Shown: positions 33,927 to 47,172 of the stretch, piece by piece | How positions within the stretch are numbered: the stretch's first letter is position 1 | How the letters are laid out: each line of letters opens with the position of its first letter | DNA from: Typha latifolia | Lineage: Eukaryota; Streptophyta; Magnoliopsida; Poales; Typhaceae | Length of the DNA stretch: 64,000 nucleotides | Assembly (NCBI GenBank): GCA_019914945.1 | Contig: CM034101.1 | Location: 18,177,188 to 18,241,187 of the forward strand | Direction: 5' to 3' | The notes under the pieces: model-generated | What the model was told of the DNA's origin: nothing | The model's database searches: none | Seen by the model: the letters and a program-made list of their open reading frames with translations, nothing else | Translations under genes and position numbers: made by a program

Positions 33927-34690
33927 TCATTCTTGATCAACAACCTTCTTCTTGGGAGATCTGCAGGAGATTTGGGTTTCGACTAACGGCATGAAACAAC
34001 ATAAAAGATGCTCCGCCATGATCCTTCTAAAAGTCTTTACGTTCCACAACGAAGAGAAGAATAACAGTCTTCGATCATCAGTTGTAATCAAATATTCCTC
34101 TCTTGTTATCCAATAATCCTTGATTTTATCCTTAAAACACACCAAGAAGGATCGCCCTATCTACATCTTCATACCTAACAATCCTTCTGGACACAAACAT
34201 CCATCTTCAGCTCCACTTCATCTATTCGGCCAACACCTAAACGTCCTTCTCGATTCTTCATAATTATCTCGCTGCTGCCCTTCAAGGTGTCCGGCAAGTA
34301 ATTGAACGGCAACGGCACGATGAAGAGTACCTCGGACTCTATGTCAAAGATGACGACGTGATCTCGTAGAACGAGTTTAGCCAATATAGTCTTCCATCCA
34401 GATAGAACGAGTTTAGCCAATATAGTCTTCCATCCAGATAGAGATGCCAAGCTAAATCGTACCTGAAGTACCGAGGAGATCGGTAAGGCGATAATCGCAG
34501 AAGATACTTCCTGCTGTTTGCAGAATCCTATGCTCCCCAGACGATGGATAGAAGTAGAATCTCGGAGCAATTCGATGCTTAAACTTATGCTCAAACGCAG
34601 GACTAATCCAGTGCTCTCCAGTGAGTGGAGTTGTATGGAGTTGTATACATGACAGGTTCTCTCCAGCGGCAGGCAGAGAAGCTTTCATCT
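33927..34690 (-). pseudogene. Decayed F-box paralogue
   Basis: Pieces in different minus-strand frames match successive parts of the intact neighbour. About 34690-34500 corresponds to the VYNALSREVIW to FYFHPIAREYRLL part. About 34370-34190 corresponds to the IVVFDIKSENFSAVPLPF to CVGVCRIDEVGMQME part (here VVIFDIESEVLFIVPLPF and RLGVGRIDEVELKMD). About 34050-33930 corresponds to the C-terminal FKTIEMDQ to FMPFVESLDSC part (here VKTFRRIMAE and CFMPLVETQISC). The F-box itself is missing, and the frame changes between pieces. A 36-bp tandem duplication at 34367-34438 adds 12 residues. It is not expected to make a working protein. Confidence 0.75.
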
Positions 34691-35711
34691 TAATTCTGTG
34701 GATTTACATAAGATTAATATGCTTAAGATAGGTACCAATTATATATAGAACCAGCCCTTAGTCGACAAGCTTTCCAAATAATAGCATGATAACTTAAAGC
34801 ACAACAAGATAATAGAACTTAAAAAATTACGTCCAAAGTATTAGACAAACAATGAATGAAGCCCGTGGACCCATATAAAAGATACTTTACAAGAGCAAAA
34901 TAACTTCAAATCCAATCTCAAATCTTGTCTTCGTATAAGTTGAGATCATATAGTTTCATCATATGCTTCATGATGTACAAGGCGTAACATTGCAGAGAAA
35001 TTTGCATGAGAATAACTTCTTGCATCATAACTTCCAGAATCTGCTAAAAATACCTAAAACCAGTTACATCACCTCACAATCACAGAATGAGTAGTAGTGC
35101 AATGGATAGTGTCACAGAATGAGTAGTACCGGTAATTTGACAATCAAATCGAACAGATATAATTTAGTTTTCTTGTATTATTCTTGAAGATGATCCCGAC
35201 AGAGTAAGATTACATAATTCACATCATCTGGCTCTTATGTTTCATATACAATACATAATGTTCTCGAATCATGTAGCCCCTGACAATAAATAACTAGTAT
35301 AACAGAACATAAATTGGATCTTTTACATGGCTTTAGAGAGCTTATCAAGCATACATATGATGAAAGGGCTAAACCAACTAATCTTACTAAAAAGATGAAG
35401 TTAGTACTTTACAGGAGGTCACCGTTGCAAATGCCATAATATTGGTTCTTCAGAGAAGATGCAAAGCTACATTCAGAAGCACCCATCCAGCATCTGAGGC
35501 CAATCTCATATGAACAGATACATGAACTGCAGTGATACATTTTAGCCAATAATCAGGACTATGCCTATCCAAGTGATTGGTCAAACAGAAGATCCACTTT
35601 GTCACCTACCTATGGCCCAACATTTGCCAGCACTGAAGCATCTGAGTAAAGAACCATGAAGCATTGCGAGCCAAAGGCTGATTGAATAAAAAGCCAACAT
35701 AGATCCAATGT
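34691..35711. other. Intergenic, no gene recognised
   Basis: AT-rich. The part nearest 35711 is probably the 3' UTR of the PWWP gene. No frames of interest. Confidence 0.45.
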
Positions 35712-38700
35712 CTATGATGGTTCTCTTAATGCAGGACTAGTCGTTCTAACACGATGAGTGACAGCCAATGATGGCCTGCCAACTGCTTCCATAATCCGAC
35801 TGAATACCACCTTAGCTGGGACACAAGTGACAAGTGGAACTACTCCATCTGGTTTGATCAAGCCACCTAAAATGTCATTACGACTAGATAGCCTTATATC
35901 GCCATTTTCACCATAGAACTTCTGCTCAGTAGCAATGGAAGAGAGAGTTCTGATTTTCTGGCTTGGCAAGCTTACTCTTTTAATAGGCTTCTTCTGAAAC
36001 TTTACTGAAGATGGTCGGCGTGCATGAGAAATACTCTTCTTTACCAACCGAGCCTGATGATTAAAATGGTTAGAATACCTTTTAAGTGTAGGTTTGATTT
36101 CTCGCTCTGGAAACATAAGAGTCCCATCATCATTACCCTCCAAAGTCGATGTTGCTGGATTAGAACGAGGGATTCTGTGCATGGTAGTTCTTCTGCCTGT
36201 CCTCCAAACTGGTGGGGGTGCTGTACTTTTGTCCAGGACCGCATCATCATCAGAAACAAGTAGATCAGTGGAACCATCTTCCAGAATTTCGATTTGGACA
36301 GGGTGCCCAATAATCGCTTTGCCATTTAGTCTGCTCATTAGAGAAACCAGAGGAACATGCTCACCTTGATAACTTGCTTGGACCTTCAGGTCGACATCTA
36401 TCAACATTGGCCGCAGCCGATGTCTGAGGTGTGTAGCATAGTCTCTCTTAAGATACCCAGAATCATCCCAATATGGCCTTCGACTGATATGAGATGATCC
36501 ATCTGCTTCCCAGCCTAAACCAGACACCATATCAAAATCATTTTCAGAATCATTGAAGCTAATGCGACTTCCCCCGTGATCTCTAGCAGTTTTTAGAACA
36601 TCAGGATATCTCTGACCACCATATCCAGTCACTTGTGAATGATCAATATCATTCTCAATCGAATCAACCTCATCATACTCATAGTCAAGCTCCTCTTTAG
36701 CTCGGTAAGGACCTCGAGATCTTCCACTAGGAGTTACCATCCTTTCTTGCCTAATTTTCTTGCTTTGATATGATGACCCCATTGCAGAGGTATTGTATTT
36801 ATCTAACCTGATCTTTCCATCAGTCACATCCATGGGCCTCTTAGATACATTACGATTGTTGCGCTTACCTTTCATATGCCATTTAGAAACTCCTAAATCT
36901 GCAGAAGCATCAGCACGAAATGCAGAAGGATCACGGGCCATTGACGATGGCACTAATGACTGACTAGAATCTGTAAACCAAATCAAAAAAAGAATATAGC
37001 TCATACGAGAAAACAATTTCAATGATCTAATAGGAATTAAGTCTACTTTTTGCCATATTAGTTTTACGTATAGAACCACAATGATGGAAACAAACTATAC
37101 CTGTATGTGTATAATTTATAAGGATCAAGATAAACTATTAAGTCAAAAACCATTTCACTTTAGCAGAATTAATGGCTAATATAAGATTACATAATAAAAT
37201 AGAAAATGGAGTGTATATAACTATATATTGAAGCTAAGTGTTAAAAAGGTCAATTGATATCAGCCAAGCAAATTTAAATTGGAACAGTGAAAAGTTTGAA
37301 AGAGACAATAATGTGGACATTAGTGATATAAACATTGGCATATGTATCAATGCAGTTCCTTCTTTAGGAAATTAGTTTTAAGTCAATTATTTTATTATAC
37401 ATTTATTATTTATAGTTTTTAAGATTATATTTATTTTTTTGTAATTGTTCGGAGTGTTATTTGTTTATTGTTATTTATAAGGTCTATATATAGGCTGACT
37501 TTCTGCTCATTTGAGGTTAATGAAGAAATAATTTTTTTTTAAATTTATTTCCAATATGAGTTTTGGGTGTTGAGAATAAAGGTGTGAAACCCCATTTCTT
37601 TTCCTTTTCTATAATTATCGTTCCTAGAATCCCAACAATTCTATTTTTTCACATCAGATAATCCTTTGATAAAGAATAAATTTAGCTATTCTCTGAGCAA
37701 TAAACTAAAGTGCATCTAAAATCTAGCCAACTTAAAGTGTTTGCATGGTCAACTATGTGGCTAACATCCAATGGCCATTTCAAGAAAAAGAAAATAAAGC
37801 TTAGAGAATTCCTTGAGATGCCCAAGCATTATACAAGATAAATAAGCCCCATGAACTACTTTGGGAAATAGCAATTGTCTAGTACCCACAGAAAAACAAT
37901 AAACAACTATAATCTTAGTTCCAAAATAAAAATACTATAATCAATCATCCAATTCAATCCTTTTAGAAGATTATATAGTATCGTAAAAAACAAAGATTTC
38001 CATGCTGTCAGGCCCAAGATGTTTAGCTGTTGCTTAGTTCCAAAATATCAAGACTATAATCGATTACCCAATTTATACCTTTTAGAAGGTTAAACAGTAA
38101 CATAAATAACAAAGATATCCATGCTGTGGCACAGGATGTTAGCCGTCAACTTAATTAAAAAAAATCAAGGCTATAATCGATAACGCAGATTGTACCTTTT
38201 AAAAGATTAAATACTAGCATAAATAACAAAGATTTCCATGCTGTGGCAAAGGATGTTACCTGTCGCTAGCAAAGTACATGAGACCAGCAAACATTGAATA
38301 AAGTCATAATAATACAAGGAAAAGAACTCTACCACAAATACCTTCTAAAAGCTCTGTTTCCTCTGTGTCTGTGTCAGTTTCCGAGGCTGAAGAATCAGAC
38401 TCATTCTTCCTAATCAAGCTGGAAGATGTATATTCATCTGCTGAAGAACCCAGATGTTGAAAGTAATTTTCCATTCCAATATCAGCTCCAGTGGTAAGCA
38501 TTTGTTCAGAAGGGAAACAATTGTGACTCAGAGAATCATCTGAATCAGCAGATACCTGGATGTTTCGATTTCTTTTTGCTTGACATGGAACATCCATTGT
38601 GTCCTCTTCTTTAACAAGGAAAGCACTAGAATCATGATCAGGCTGAAAAGAATGGGGAACTGGCAATGTTGAAGTACTCCGTAAAACCTGGACAAGTGGT

Positions 38701-40313
38701 CGGCGCCTATCGCGTTTTTTAGCAAGAGACTCTTCAAACATGCTGCTCTGTGACCTTTTCTTTTTACTGAGCATACTTTTGCCACCATCATCAAGATTTA
38801 CATCACCAAGTGTATTTTCGGCATGAGGGAAATCATTAACATCTTGATCAACAGATCTCCCAGAAGTCTCCCAAGTAACAGCTGGAGAGAGCTTTCTCTT
38901 TGCAGCAATGCGAAGACCAAAATCTTGCAGTCCTCTCATTCGAGGAATTGCTTCAGATGTATCTTCTTCCAACTTGAATTGCTTAATACCTTTTCCTTCA
39001 GAGGTTTCTTCCCAGCTGCACTGCGTGTTAGTTCTGCTCTCATCAAAAAGCATAATATTGCTTCTGTTTGTTTCCTCTTGGGACCAAGCCGCTCTTTTTA
39101 AAAGCTTCTTGGACTTGTGTCCTGGAAATTTACTATGAATACCAGGCTCCTTGCTTCTCAAACACATCTCTGAAAACGAAGAATTATTAAACTCTCTGCT
39201 GAGAGCACCAGAGGGCTTACTGACTATACCATTTATGCTGAGATCTTGGTTTTTATACTTCATCTCAAGCTGCTTTTTCTCAAGTTCAAGAGCATGAAGA
39301 ATAGCATCTTCCCGACGTGCATATTTCTCCCTTTTCTTTATCGGAACACCCTGGGAGGCCTCTGCCCTCTCAATACAAGCATCAAACTCCCCGCATCTAA
39401 AAGCTTTGACTCGTTTCGACTTCTCTAGGTTGTACCAGTCCCTGAAAAGGAGAGGACAAAATATGTTATGGATCCAATTATCCGTTTGTTTTCCCATTCT
39501 TCTTTCTGCACCATTTTCTGAAAAAGGTTTTGTTACAAAGGGTGCACCTCTGGCAGCCAAAGTAGCAGAACAGAGTGTCACTAATACTCATGGTAAGTTA
39601 CACATAAAGATAACATATACAAAAAAATTGAAAACAAACTATCAAAGATATAATCCTAGAAAAGAATAAGAAGAGGTGCATCCAACAAGAAAACAAGATA
39701 AAAGGAAACATTATAGACATGCTAAGAAAATCAACATCAAGTACACAACAGAAATTGAGTCCACACTAATTTAAGCAGGATAAGTATGACATGTAACGAT
39801 TATCATAAAACACAATATCTGTTTGAAAAAATGTGATATTTTCATTCCAGGAATCATCTCTCTTTTTCCAGCTAAAAATATATGGCAGCACACCGCATAA
39901 ACCTGAGAAATAAGATGAAATTTGTAGAATGTGCTTTAACAATATTCTGAACACGACAAATAAATAAATATATAATGACGCCGACTATATGATCATTCAA
40001 CAACTCACATAGCAGCTTAAAAATATGTCATTTTTTTTCCACTCAAATCGCATCATGCACTAAAAATACAGGAAAAAGAACTAACAAGAAGAAGATCAAG
40101 AGAAGGTAAATCTCACACGCTGGCGTCCTCCCGTCCTAGAAGCTTGACCGGTGTCCCTGATCTCGGAGACATGAGGTGAGACGCTGAGAGCTCCTCAGGC
40201 CCAAGTATCCTCCCGGGCCACCATGACCCGTTCCTCCGCCGAACCCAAACGATCGTCCCCACCGAACATTCCGCGATGCCTCCTCCTTCATCTCCGCCCT
40301 CCGAGATCCCCAT
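35712..40313 (-). CDS. PWWP-domain protein (At1g51745-like)
   Basis: Three exons, 40313-40117, 39441-38342 and 36970-35712, give 851 residues. I took the ATG at 40313 because the longer frame would need a TTG start. The PWWP domain starts at about residue 17 with GTIVWVRRRNGSWWPGRI and spans the first intron, where the junction gives REDASVDWYNLEKSKRVKAF, as in the Arabidopsis protein At1g51745. PWWP domains bind methylated histone tails or DNA, so a nuclear chromatin role is likely; the partner is unknown. The rest is long, polar and low in motifs, with acidic ends to exon 2 (SSASETDTDTEETE) and a basic region near RKLSPAV. The end of exon 3 contains a conserved-looking block, PVWRTGRRTTMHRIPR. 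The 1.4-kb second intron holds a three-copy tandem repeat. The gene is divergent from the scramblase gene. Confidence 0.88.
37915..38266. repeat. Three-copy tandem repeat of about 117 bp in a PWWP-gene intron
   Basis: Units at 37915-38033, 38034-38150 and 38151-38266 share CTATAATCRAT, ACCTTTTARAAG, AAYAACAAAGAT, TTCCATGCTGT and GATGTT in the same order and spacing. Copies 2 and 3 resemble each other more than copy 1. Confidence 0.85.
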
Positions 40314-41669
40314 CTCTGCTTCCTCCCCCAATCAAATCTAGAAACGAAACCTAGAACCTCCTCCTCGATCGACCACGAAGAACGCGAGCGCCGCCGCGCA
40401 ATGTTGCAGGTCAAATCTTCTCCCCGATCTGATCACGTCGCTTCCCTTGAGATCTAGGGTTTCCATTCACATCAAAAATCTCATCCTTCTTCTCTAGCTT
40501 ATCTCCAAGATCGCCTTCGCGCTAGCCAAGGCTCCGCCCTTACCCGGCCGTCCTCCGCTACCGATCGCGTCCGATCGCCTCTCACCGCCGGCGATCTCCT
40601 CCTTCTTTTTTCTGTTCGCCCCGATTTTCTCTCGTTCTTTTCGTTTCCCTCGCCGCTCAGAAAAATAACAATAAAAAATAGATGAAGACGGTGACCAGAT
40701 CCGGAGACCTTTCTCTCTCCTCTTTCTCCTCCAGTGTTCGATAATAGTAACCGGCGCATCGAACCGGAAATAGTTCGAACTTTATACGCCCGACCCGGAT
40801 AGGTGTAAAGCGAGCCGCAGGGACTAGTTAAGTTAACCATGTTGGGGTAGAATCTACCGTACATCGAAGATCGCGTGGTGAATAAGTTAGAGGGTATACG
40901 CTGTGGGATTTCGACCGAACGGTAAAGAAAAGAGGAGACGCGGATTGAGAGCTAATCCGGTTTCGGGTAGGTGTCGGCGGCTCGGCGCTTATACTTCTTC
41001 TTCAGTCAGTACCCGGTAGGCGGTAGCAGTGAGTGAGTGAGTGAGTGAGTGAGTGAGTGAGTGAGTTATGAACCGGGTCAATCTGGTCCGAGACGAACGA
41101 AGCATTCACAAGTCGCCCGGATCCAACAACGTTTACCCGACCGATAACGGTAGCATCATTGCTATTTTAGTTCTTCGTCCGACTGTTCTCGTATAAAGAG
41201 ATCATAAACTAAGCACGAGAAAAGGCTTGCTTCTCTTTTAGCGTTCTTCGATCAAGGTTAGCCTCGAGATGTCTAGGGTTTCTCTTTGTTTCTCTGATCC
41301 ATTTCTTTTGTTCGCTTTGATGTCTGTTTGGTTTTTCTTATTGCTTCGCATGTGTTTCCTGATCGCTTCTGTGTATCAGGTTGCTCCGATCTAGTTAATA
41401 GTCCGGGATTGTTCTTGTTCTTCTTGTTTTTCTAACTTTTTGGTTCTCTGATTAATTGTCACCCTTTGGCGTTAATTTGCGGTAATCTGTTTTTATTGCT
41501 TGTCTGAAATTTTCGTCTACTTTCTTCTCTTCCAATCGGATCGGCTCGGTGTATGTTGCACTTGTGCTTTCAAACATTTAGTTCTTGTTGTACGTGATTA
41601 ATTACCTGAAGAAATCCTTGGAAAATTTCAGCCCCGTAGGTGCTGACTCCGAGGCTACAGAACTAAACG
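40314..41669. promoter_or_regulatory. Divergent promoter region of the PWWP and scramblase genes
   Basis: About 1.36 kb between the two start codons. A telobox-like CTAGGGTTT at 40454-40462 lies on the PWWP side and another at 41271-41279 lies on the scramblase side, as is common in housekeeping plant genes. A (GAGT)n microsatellite of about 10 units lies at 41029-41066. The scramblase transcript probably starts near 41220 and has a 5' UTR intron, since a donor-like TCAAG|GTTAGC occurs at about 41257 and an acceptor near 41630. Confidence 0.5.
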
Positions 41670-44600
41670 ATGTGGTTAAGGAAGTGGTCTTACTCTCCTA
41701 TAACTGTCAAGATTTCTGATGGGCTGTCTAAGTTGGGATTGTCGATCCATCAAACTGCTGATAAGTGTCTAGATGGCCCTAGTAACATTGGAAAGCTAGC
41801 AAGGAACATTTATCTTGATCAATTGACTCAATCCCGGCAGTTCTTTTCCATGCCATCTCAATTACTTTACTCAGGATGTGTCAATGCATGCTCTCATGTA
41901 AATACTGCTTCATCAGTAAAGGTATCTTCTGCACAATCTGCGAAAGGAAACACCCACAATAGTTGGTTGATTCCTTCTGTTTCAAGTCGGCAATTTGGGA
42001 GCTCTGTCGGGAAGGAAGGATCTCTAAGTAGGGACTGGTTAGCACAGCTTTGGATCGATGAATTGAGAAAGAGGAAGGTTAGAAGAAGAATAAAGCGAAA
42101 GGTTGGTCAAGATATTAAAGGTGAGGACAGTTTGTTCAGTGCCTTGTCTTCATTTCAGCTTCCATTCCTAAAGTCAGCTGAACAAGACATTTCAGTTAAG
42201 CGACCTGTTGAGCAGCCACCAATTAGTCATTATGCTGGAGACCTTTTATCTCCCAGTTCCCAGGAAGAGGCAAGCTTTTATTTTTTATCCAGTTCCATTT
42301 GATTTTGCAAATTTAGGTTTGATAAACAGTGACACATGATAGTGCATAATTTTCTAATGTACAGTGCGTATAAATTAGGATTTTTCCCTTTCTATAATGA
42401 CCATATTGATGGTGAAGTTGAGTTAATACAGGACTACTATTTTCAACCATGGAGAATTTTTAAACTTTGTAAGCCAAACATTTAGGATTTCATTCTGATG
42501 CATCATCATCTATTAGAAAACAACTACTAAAAGATAAACTTTAAGCTAGGACAACGTTTGGATTTCTAGTTTGAAAACCATATTAAATAGGTAGAGGACC
42601 AATATACGGTATTAAGGTTCCTTTAAGTTTTATTGTTTTAACTTCTGTTATGTCAGATTACATATACAGTTTCTTCTTGCTAATATGATTTTCCTATATA
42701 TAGGTTAAACTGGTAAATCTTCTATCAAGAGCCAATTTGGTAATTGCAAGAGACATAGAATGGGCAAACATAATGTTCTCTTTTGAACAGGTGATGTATC
42801 TTCATTATTTTTTATGATAAGTAACATTTGCAGCTTCAATTTGAAGATGACAGTAAGATATTTTGACATGACAATTCTTTGTATAAATAGCCTATGCACT
42901 TATTAGAATTTTAAACTGTCTTCTTTGTCGTTAATCTCTGTGTTTCGATAGGTTATATACTTATATATGGAGATGGGCCAGCTTGTTTATTTACGTTGTC
43001 TACGCAGTTGTTACATGTTCTAGTTTACTACATTTGTTAATTCTTTTTATATATATTTTGATGTCACTGTGTGGAATAAATCTTTGTGAAAAGGGATATA
43101 GGTTGAGCTCCATCAGTTGCAACCAAGGTCAAATCTTCGTGTTCTCTAAATTTTTATGCTAGTTTTCAATAATATCTGGGTTCTTTCTGAGCCTTTTTAG
43201 CTTGTTCCAGACATTGTTTGTCCTGTTATTGTGTAGTGTGTTTTAACTACATATTTTTTCTTTATTTTTGAGAAAAAAATATTCTCCTGCCGTTACTGCT
43301 GATTACTACCATACCTTTGGCTGAAATTCTGTTATTTTCATTCTTTTGGATTACAGGAGAGCCGATACGTGATATTGGATGCTTGCTTTCCTCAGTCTGT
43401 GCGTAATAACCTTTGCTAGGCCCTGTCAATCTTTAGTATTTTATGATTTGTAGTAGGACATAGTATATAGGTTTCAATTGGTATTCACCATATGGAGATC
43501 TTGTCTTTAATTTCTGCTTCTCCTTCCAGGCTGTGGGTTTTATTCGGGAGAAAAGTAGTGTCATCTTTAGGCAGGTATGCTTCTCTTCTCTTCTTTGTCT
43601 GATGCTTGAATTCTGATGTGGTTGTTATCTGCATGGCAAATACAACATGGTTGATGGCATCATGACTTAGTCAGAGTGACATTTTCATGTGATTGGTCAT
43701 CTTCTGAATTTCTGTTGCTTTTAGGTACATTGAGATGAGTGTTATTCCAGTAATGGCCGCTAGCATCATGCTTTAACACACATCATGCTTTATGATGTGT
43801 GTTAAGAGTTAATGTGAACAAGATATTGGAAATTCAGTGGTGTTATTGCAAGTAATGAATCCACATGATACTAACTTTAGTGTGATGTGATTTTCAATCT
43901 AAGTTCTAAGTGGCGTGTTTGGTTCCATGGAAAACCTTGGAAGAGCATTTCCTAGGGAACCTGTCAAGCATAAGGAAAGCTTTTCTTTCCTGCTTTTTGA
44001 AACACAACAAGATGATGGAATTCACTTTAACTTATCATTATCTGCTGCTTGCAATGCAGGAGAACTGGTTTACCATTACCTTTTAACGGAGGATTAGAAA
44101 GCAAAGGAAGTTGCAAAGCTGTTTTCATAATATTTTACATTTTTAGGATCTATATGTGGACATCCCTCCCAAATCTATGTAGAGGTTCTGGCACGTTACA
44201 CTAACATGTAGCCAAACTGCTGAAAACTATTTTTCCATGAAGACTGATGTTTGTTTGGTGTTTTGCATGGATGCCCAGAAACTGGATGGCATATCCTTTT
44301 ATAGATAAAAGATTATTGATGCCCTTGGTAATTCTTAGGAAGTATTTATATTGGAGAGGCTAGTGTGTGCTCCATTTATAGTTACAATAGTGAAGTTTGG
44401 TGGCAGAGACAATAAGTGAGCATTTGAAGATTTAGCTGACTTGCATAAGATATGGATCTCTGATGCTTATAATAACATGTTAAGTATCTTTTCTTCTTGT
44501 GGACATGCTCTCTTAGTCATAATCATCTTATGAATTGTATGTACAGCTACTTCGTTCAAGACGCCCATTTGTTGCAGATGTAACTGATGCCATGGGTAAT

Positions 44601-47172
44601 GAAATATTTAGGGTAAGACACTGGAGAAACTGTTAATTGTTATCTGGTTTGATCCTAGATACATCATTTTGCAAATTCATGCTATATTCACTCAAGTTTA
44701 GGTTCGCAGGCCGATTTGGTTGATAAACAGCACGATTTATGCAGAGGTAGACGGGAAGGTATGCAAATTACTGTTTAGCATTTGTTTTATTAGATTGCAG
44801 CGAAGACTATGACTTTGTATATAGAGGTTATATAACAATCATGTCAGATTGATTTAAGTTCTTTTTATTAGGAGGTGGGTGTAGTTCATAGACGTTGGCA
44901 TCTCTGGCGGCGGATTTATGACTTATACTTGGGGTAACATGAGTTTTCTTTCCCCTTGAATTTAATTTCTAATGACAAACATAAAGCCATGCTGTACAAG
45001 TTTTGATTGTAATACATGCAACAACTACGTGGAGCTGTATTATTTCATTATGGTTTAAAATTTTGATATTTTCTTGTGCTTATGTTTGGAAATTTGGCTA
45101 TTCCCGCAAACGTGGTGACACCACCTCAAGACACTCTAAAGATCTCTTTTTATCCAACAATTTCTTCTGATGACTTTACTGTGGATATGCTTCTTTTTGT
45201 GCAAATTTAAGCTGCAATTTTCTTATATATTACTGATCTTTGGACTTTGGTGGCAGAAATTTGAATATATAATATTCTTTGGTTTTAGGAATAAACAATT
45301 TGCTGTGGTTGAAAATCCTGGTTTTTGGAATTGGACATTTACTCTGAAGGATGAGCACGAGAATGTGCTCGCTCAAATAGATCGCAACTGGCGGGGTATT
45401 GGCTTAGAGGTTGTCTTACTGTTCTTTCTTGTTTGCACCTTATCCATTAAAGGGGCCTCTTTCATTTACTAAGTTGTTTTGGTCTCTATGTTCCCATACT
45501 TGTAAAAGAAATGCAGAAAATGAAATGCTTGAATAGGTTGGCTGTGCTTTATGATTTATATTGATAGTAGCAGTTTTTATCTCACTCATGGACATATTCT
45601 AGAACTATATTTTCACATTATTGGAGATGACGACTAGGAATATGCTATTCTTCATTAGTCATAATAGATACATATGCCACATTTTTAATAGTTCATATGA
45701 TAAGAAATGGACACAAAGGGCTGCAGTACTGAAAATTATGAAGAAGTGTATATGATTTGCAAATGGGAAATTACACCAGAATTCTTCCCCTTTATTTAGT
45801 GAACAAGATTATGTCTTTGGTGAACTCACTGAGTCGTCTCCAATTTTTTCTTGTTCATAAGCTATGATTTACTACCATAGGGCCTGGACTTCAGATCATG
45901 TGTGAAGACTTTCTGGTCAGAAAGTTCCTTGTTGCCTTTTGTTTTAGACTTTTAGGATATTGGAACTTATTCCACATGACATACAGTACAACTTTAGTCA
46001 CTTATCTGCTATTTGATCCAGATGAAGATTGTGTTAACTTCTATAGGTTGGAATATATTCATAAATCTTGTCAAAAGCCGGTTGATTGTAATCCTCATTA
46101 CAATGTGAAAGTTTCCATGGAATATATTAACATTGTCTTCATTTTCTTGACGTACACCTAGTTATATGTGTTGTATTTTCATGTGTTACATCATATATCT
46201 ATATTTAGCATACATTGTAGATGTTCGTATTCTTGTCTTAGACTTGCCAAAACATTCTGGTACTTCAGTCTGCTGTATAATGAGTTTTGAGCTAGATGCA
46301 AATTATTTTATAAGTTGAAAGATTGGAAGATTTGTCAAACAATTAGTATATCACATTACAATTATCTTAATGCTAAAAGGCTGACGTCTTTAAAAGATGA
46401 AGATTCAGAATATATTGTCCTTGATATTGGTGTTACTGAACTGGAGCGGAAAAAAAAATTGTCAAATGTCTTACAAGATCAAGTATGGATCATGTTTCTC
46501 TTTAACAACATACCTGCCAAGTTTTCTAAGAACTTCAGGAAGAATGTGATGACAACATAGGAGTGATAGAACAGTTATAGTTGAATACCCCCCCAGAAGG
46601 ACAACTGCACGATCTGAAAACAATAATTCTGTTTGATGTTCCTTACAGCTCTTCACTGATGCTGGTCAATATGTGATTCGTTTTGGGGAAGTCGGTTCAA
46701 GTGTTAGATCTGGTCTGGCTTCACCGGTAGGTGTCACTGTTGATCTGGTCTGCAAGCTCAAATGTTTATTCTATCCTTGTAAATTGTCTTCTAATCCAGG
46801 CTTCCGATGTGTTTTTAGGTTGAAGAACTAAAAGTTGCTCGCCCACTGACTCTATCCGAAAGAGCTGTGGCCCTTGCTCTTGCTATATCTTTGGACACTG
46901 ACTATTTTTCTAGGCGTGGTGGCTGGTAAGTTTATAAAAACTCAGAACTCATTAATTAATGAGTTGAAAGCTATACTGGTACTGAGTAGTATTCATGAAG
47001 CTTCTATCTTCCACCAAGAATATTTAAACATTTAATTCTTCTGTTTTGTGGATTAGCCAAAGTAAGATTTTGAAATAAATGCAAGTAGATTCTCGTGGAT
47101 AATTAGTTTTTTTGTAAATTTGTTTGTGATTCTTCTCTCAGGGGACTTCCTATTCTTATCGCTGGTGAATAA
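41670..47172 (+). CDS. Phospholipid scramblase-like protein (AIM25 type)
   Basis: Eleven exons: 41670-42269, 42704-42790, 43357-43398, 43530-43574, 44547-44612, 44702-44758, 44872-44933, 45289-45409, 46649-46726, 46819-46925 and 47142-47172, in frame for 431 residues. The scramblase domain occupies the C-terminal half: SRANLVIARDIEWANIMFSF, CFPQSAVGFIREK, RSRRPFVADVTDAMGNEIFR, HRRWHLWRRIYDLYLG, FAVVENPGFWNWTF, QIDRNWRGIGLE, LFTDAGQYVIRFG. Plant members resemble yeast AIM25 and are thought to be mitochondrial; members of the superfamily move phospholipids between membrane leaflets or bind membranes. The N-terminal 200 residues are poorly conserved, basic near KRKVRRRIKRK, and may carry a mitochondrial targeting signal. 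Intron 1 has a GC donor (GAGGAAGAG|GCAAGC); a normal GT donor there would not keep the conserved EEVKLVNLL junction. The C-terminus ends RRGGWGLPILIAGE. Confidence 0.9.
42270..42703 (+). other. GC-AG intron 1 of the scramblase gene
   Basis: The donor is GAG|GCAAGC and the acceptor TATATATAG|GTT. Exon 1 ends on a full codon (200 codons) and exon 2 starts on a full codon. No GT in the neighbourhood gives a frame that preserves the family junction. Confidence 0.75.

Noticed and set aside
45898..46161. Open frame of 87 codons within the scramblase gene
   Set aside because: It lies wholly inside intron 8, has no splice continuity with the conserved exons and no known motif.
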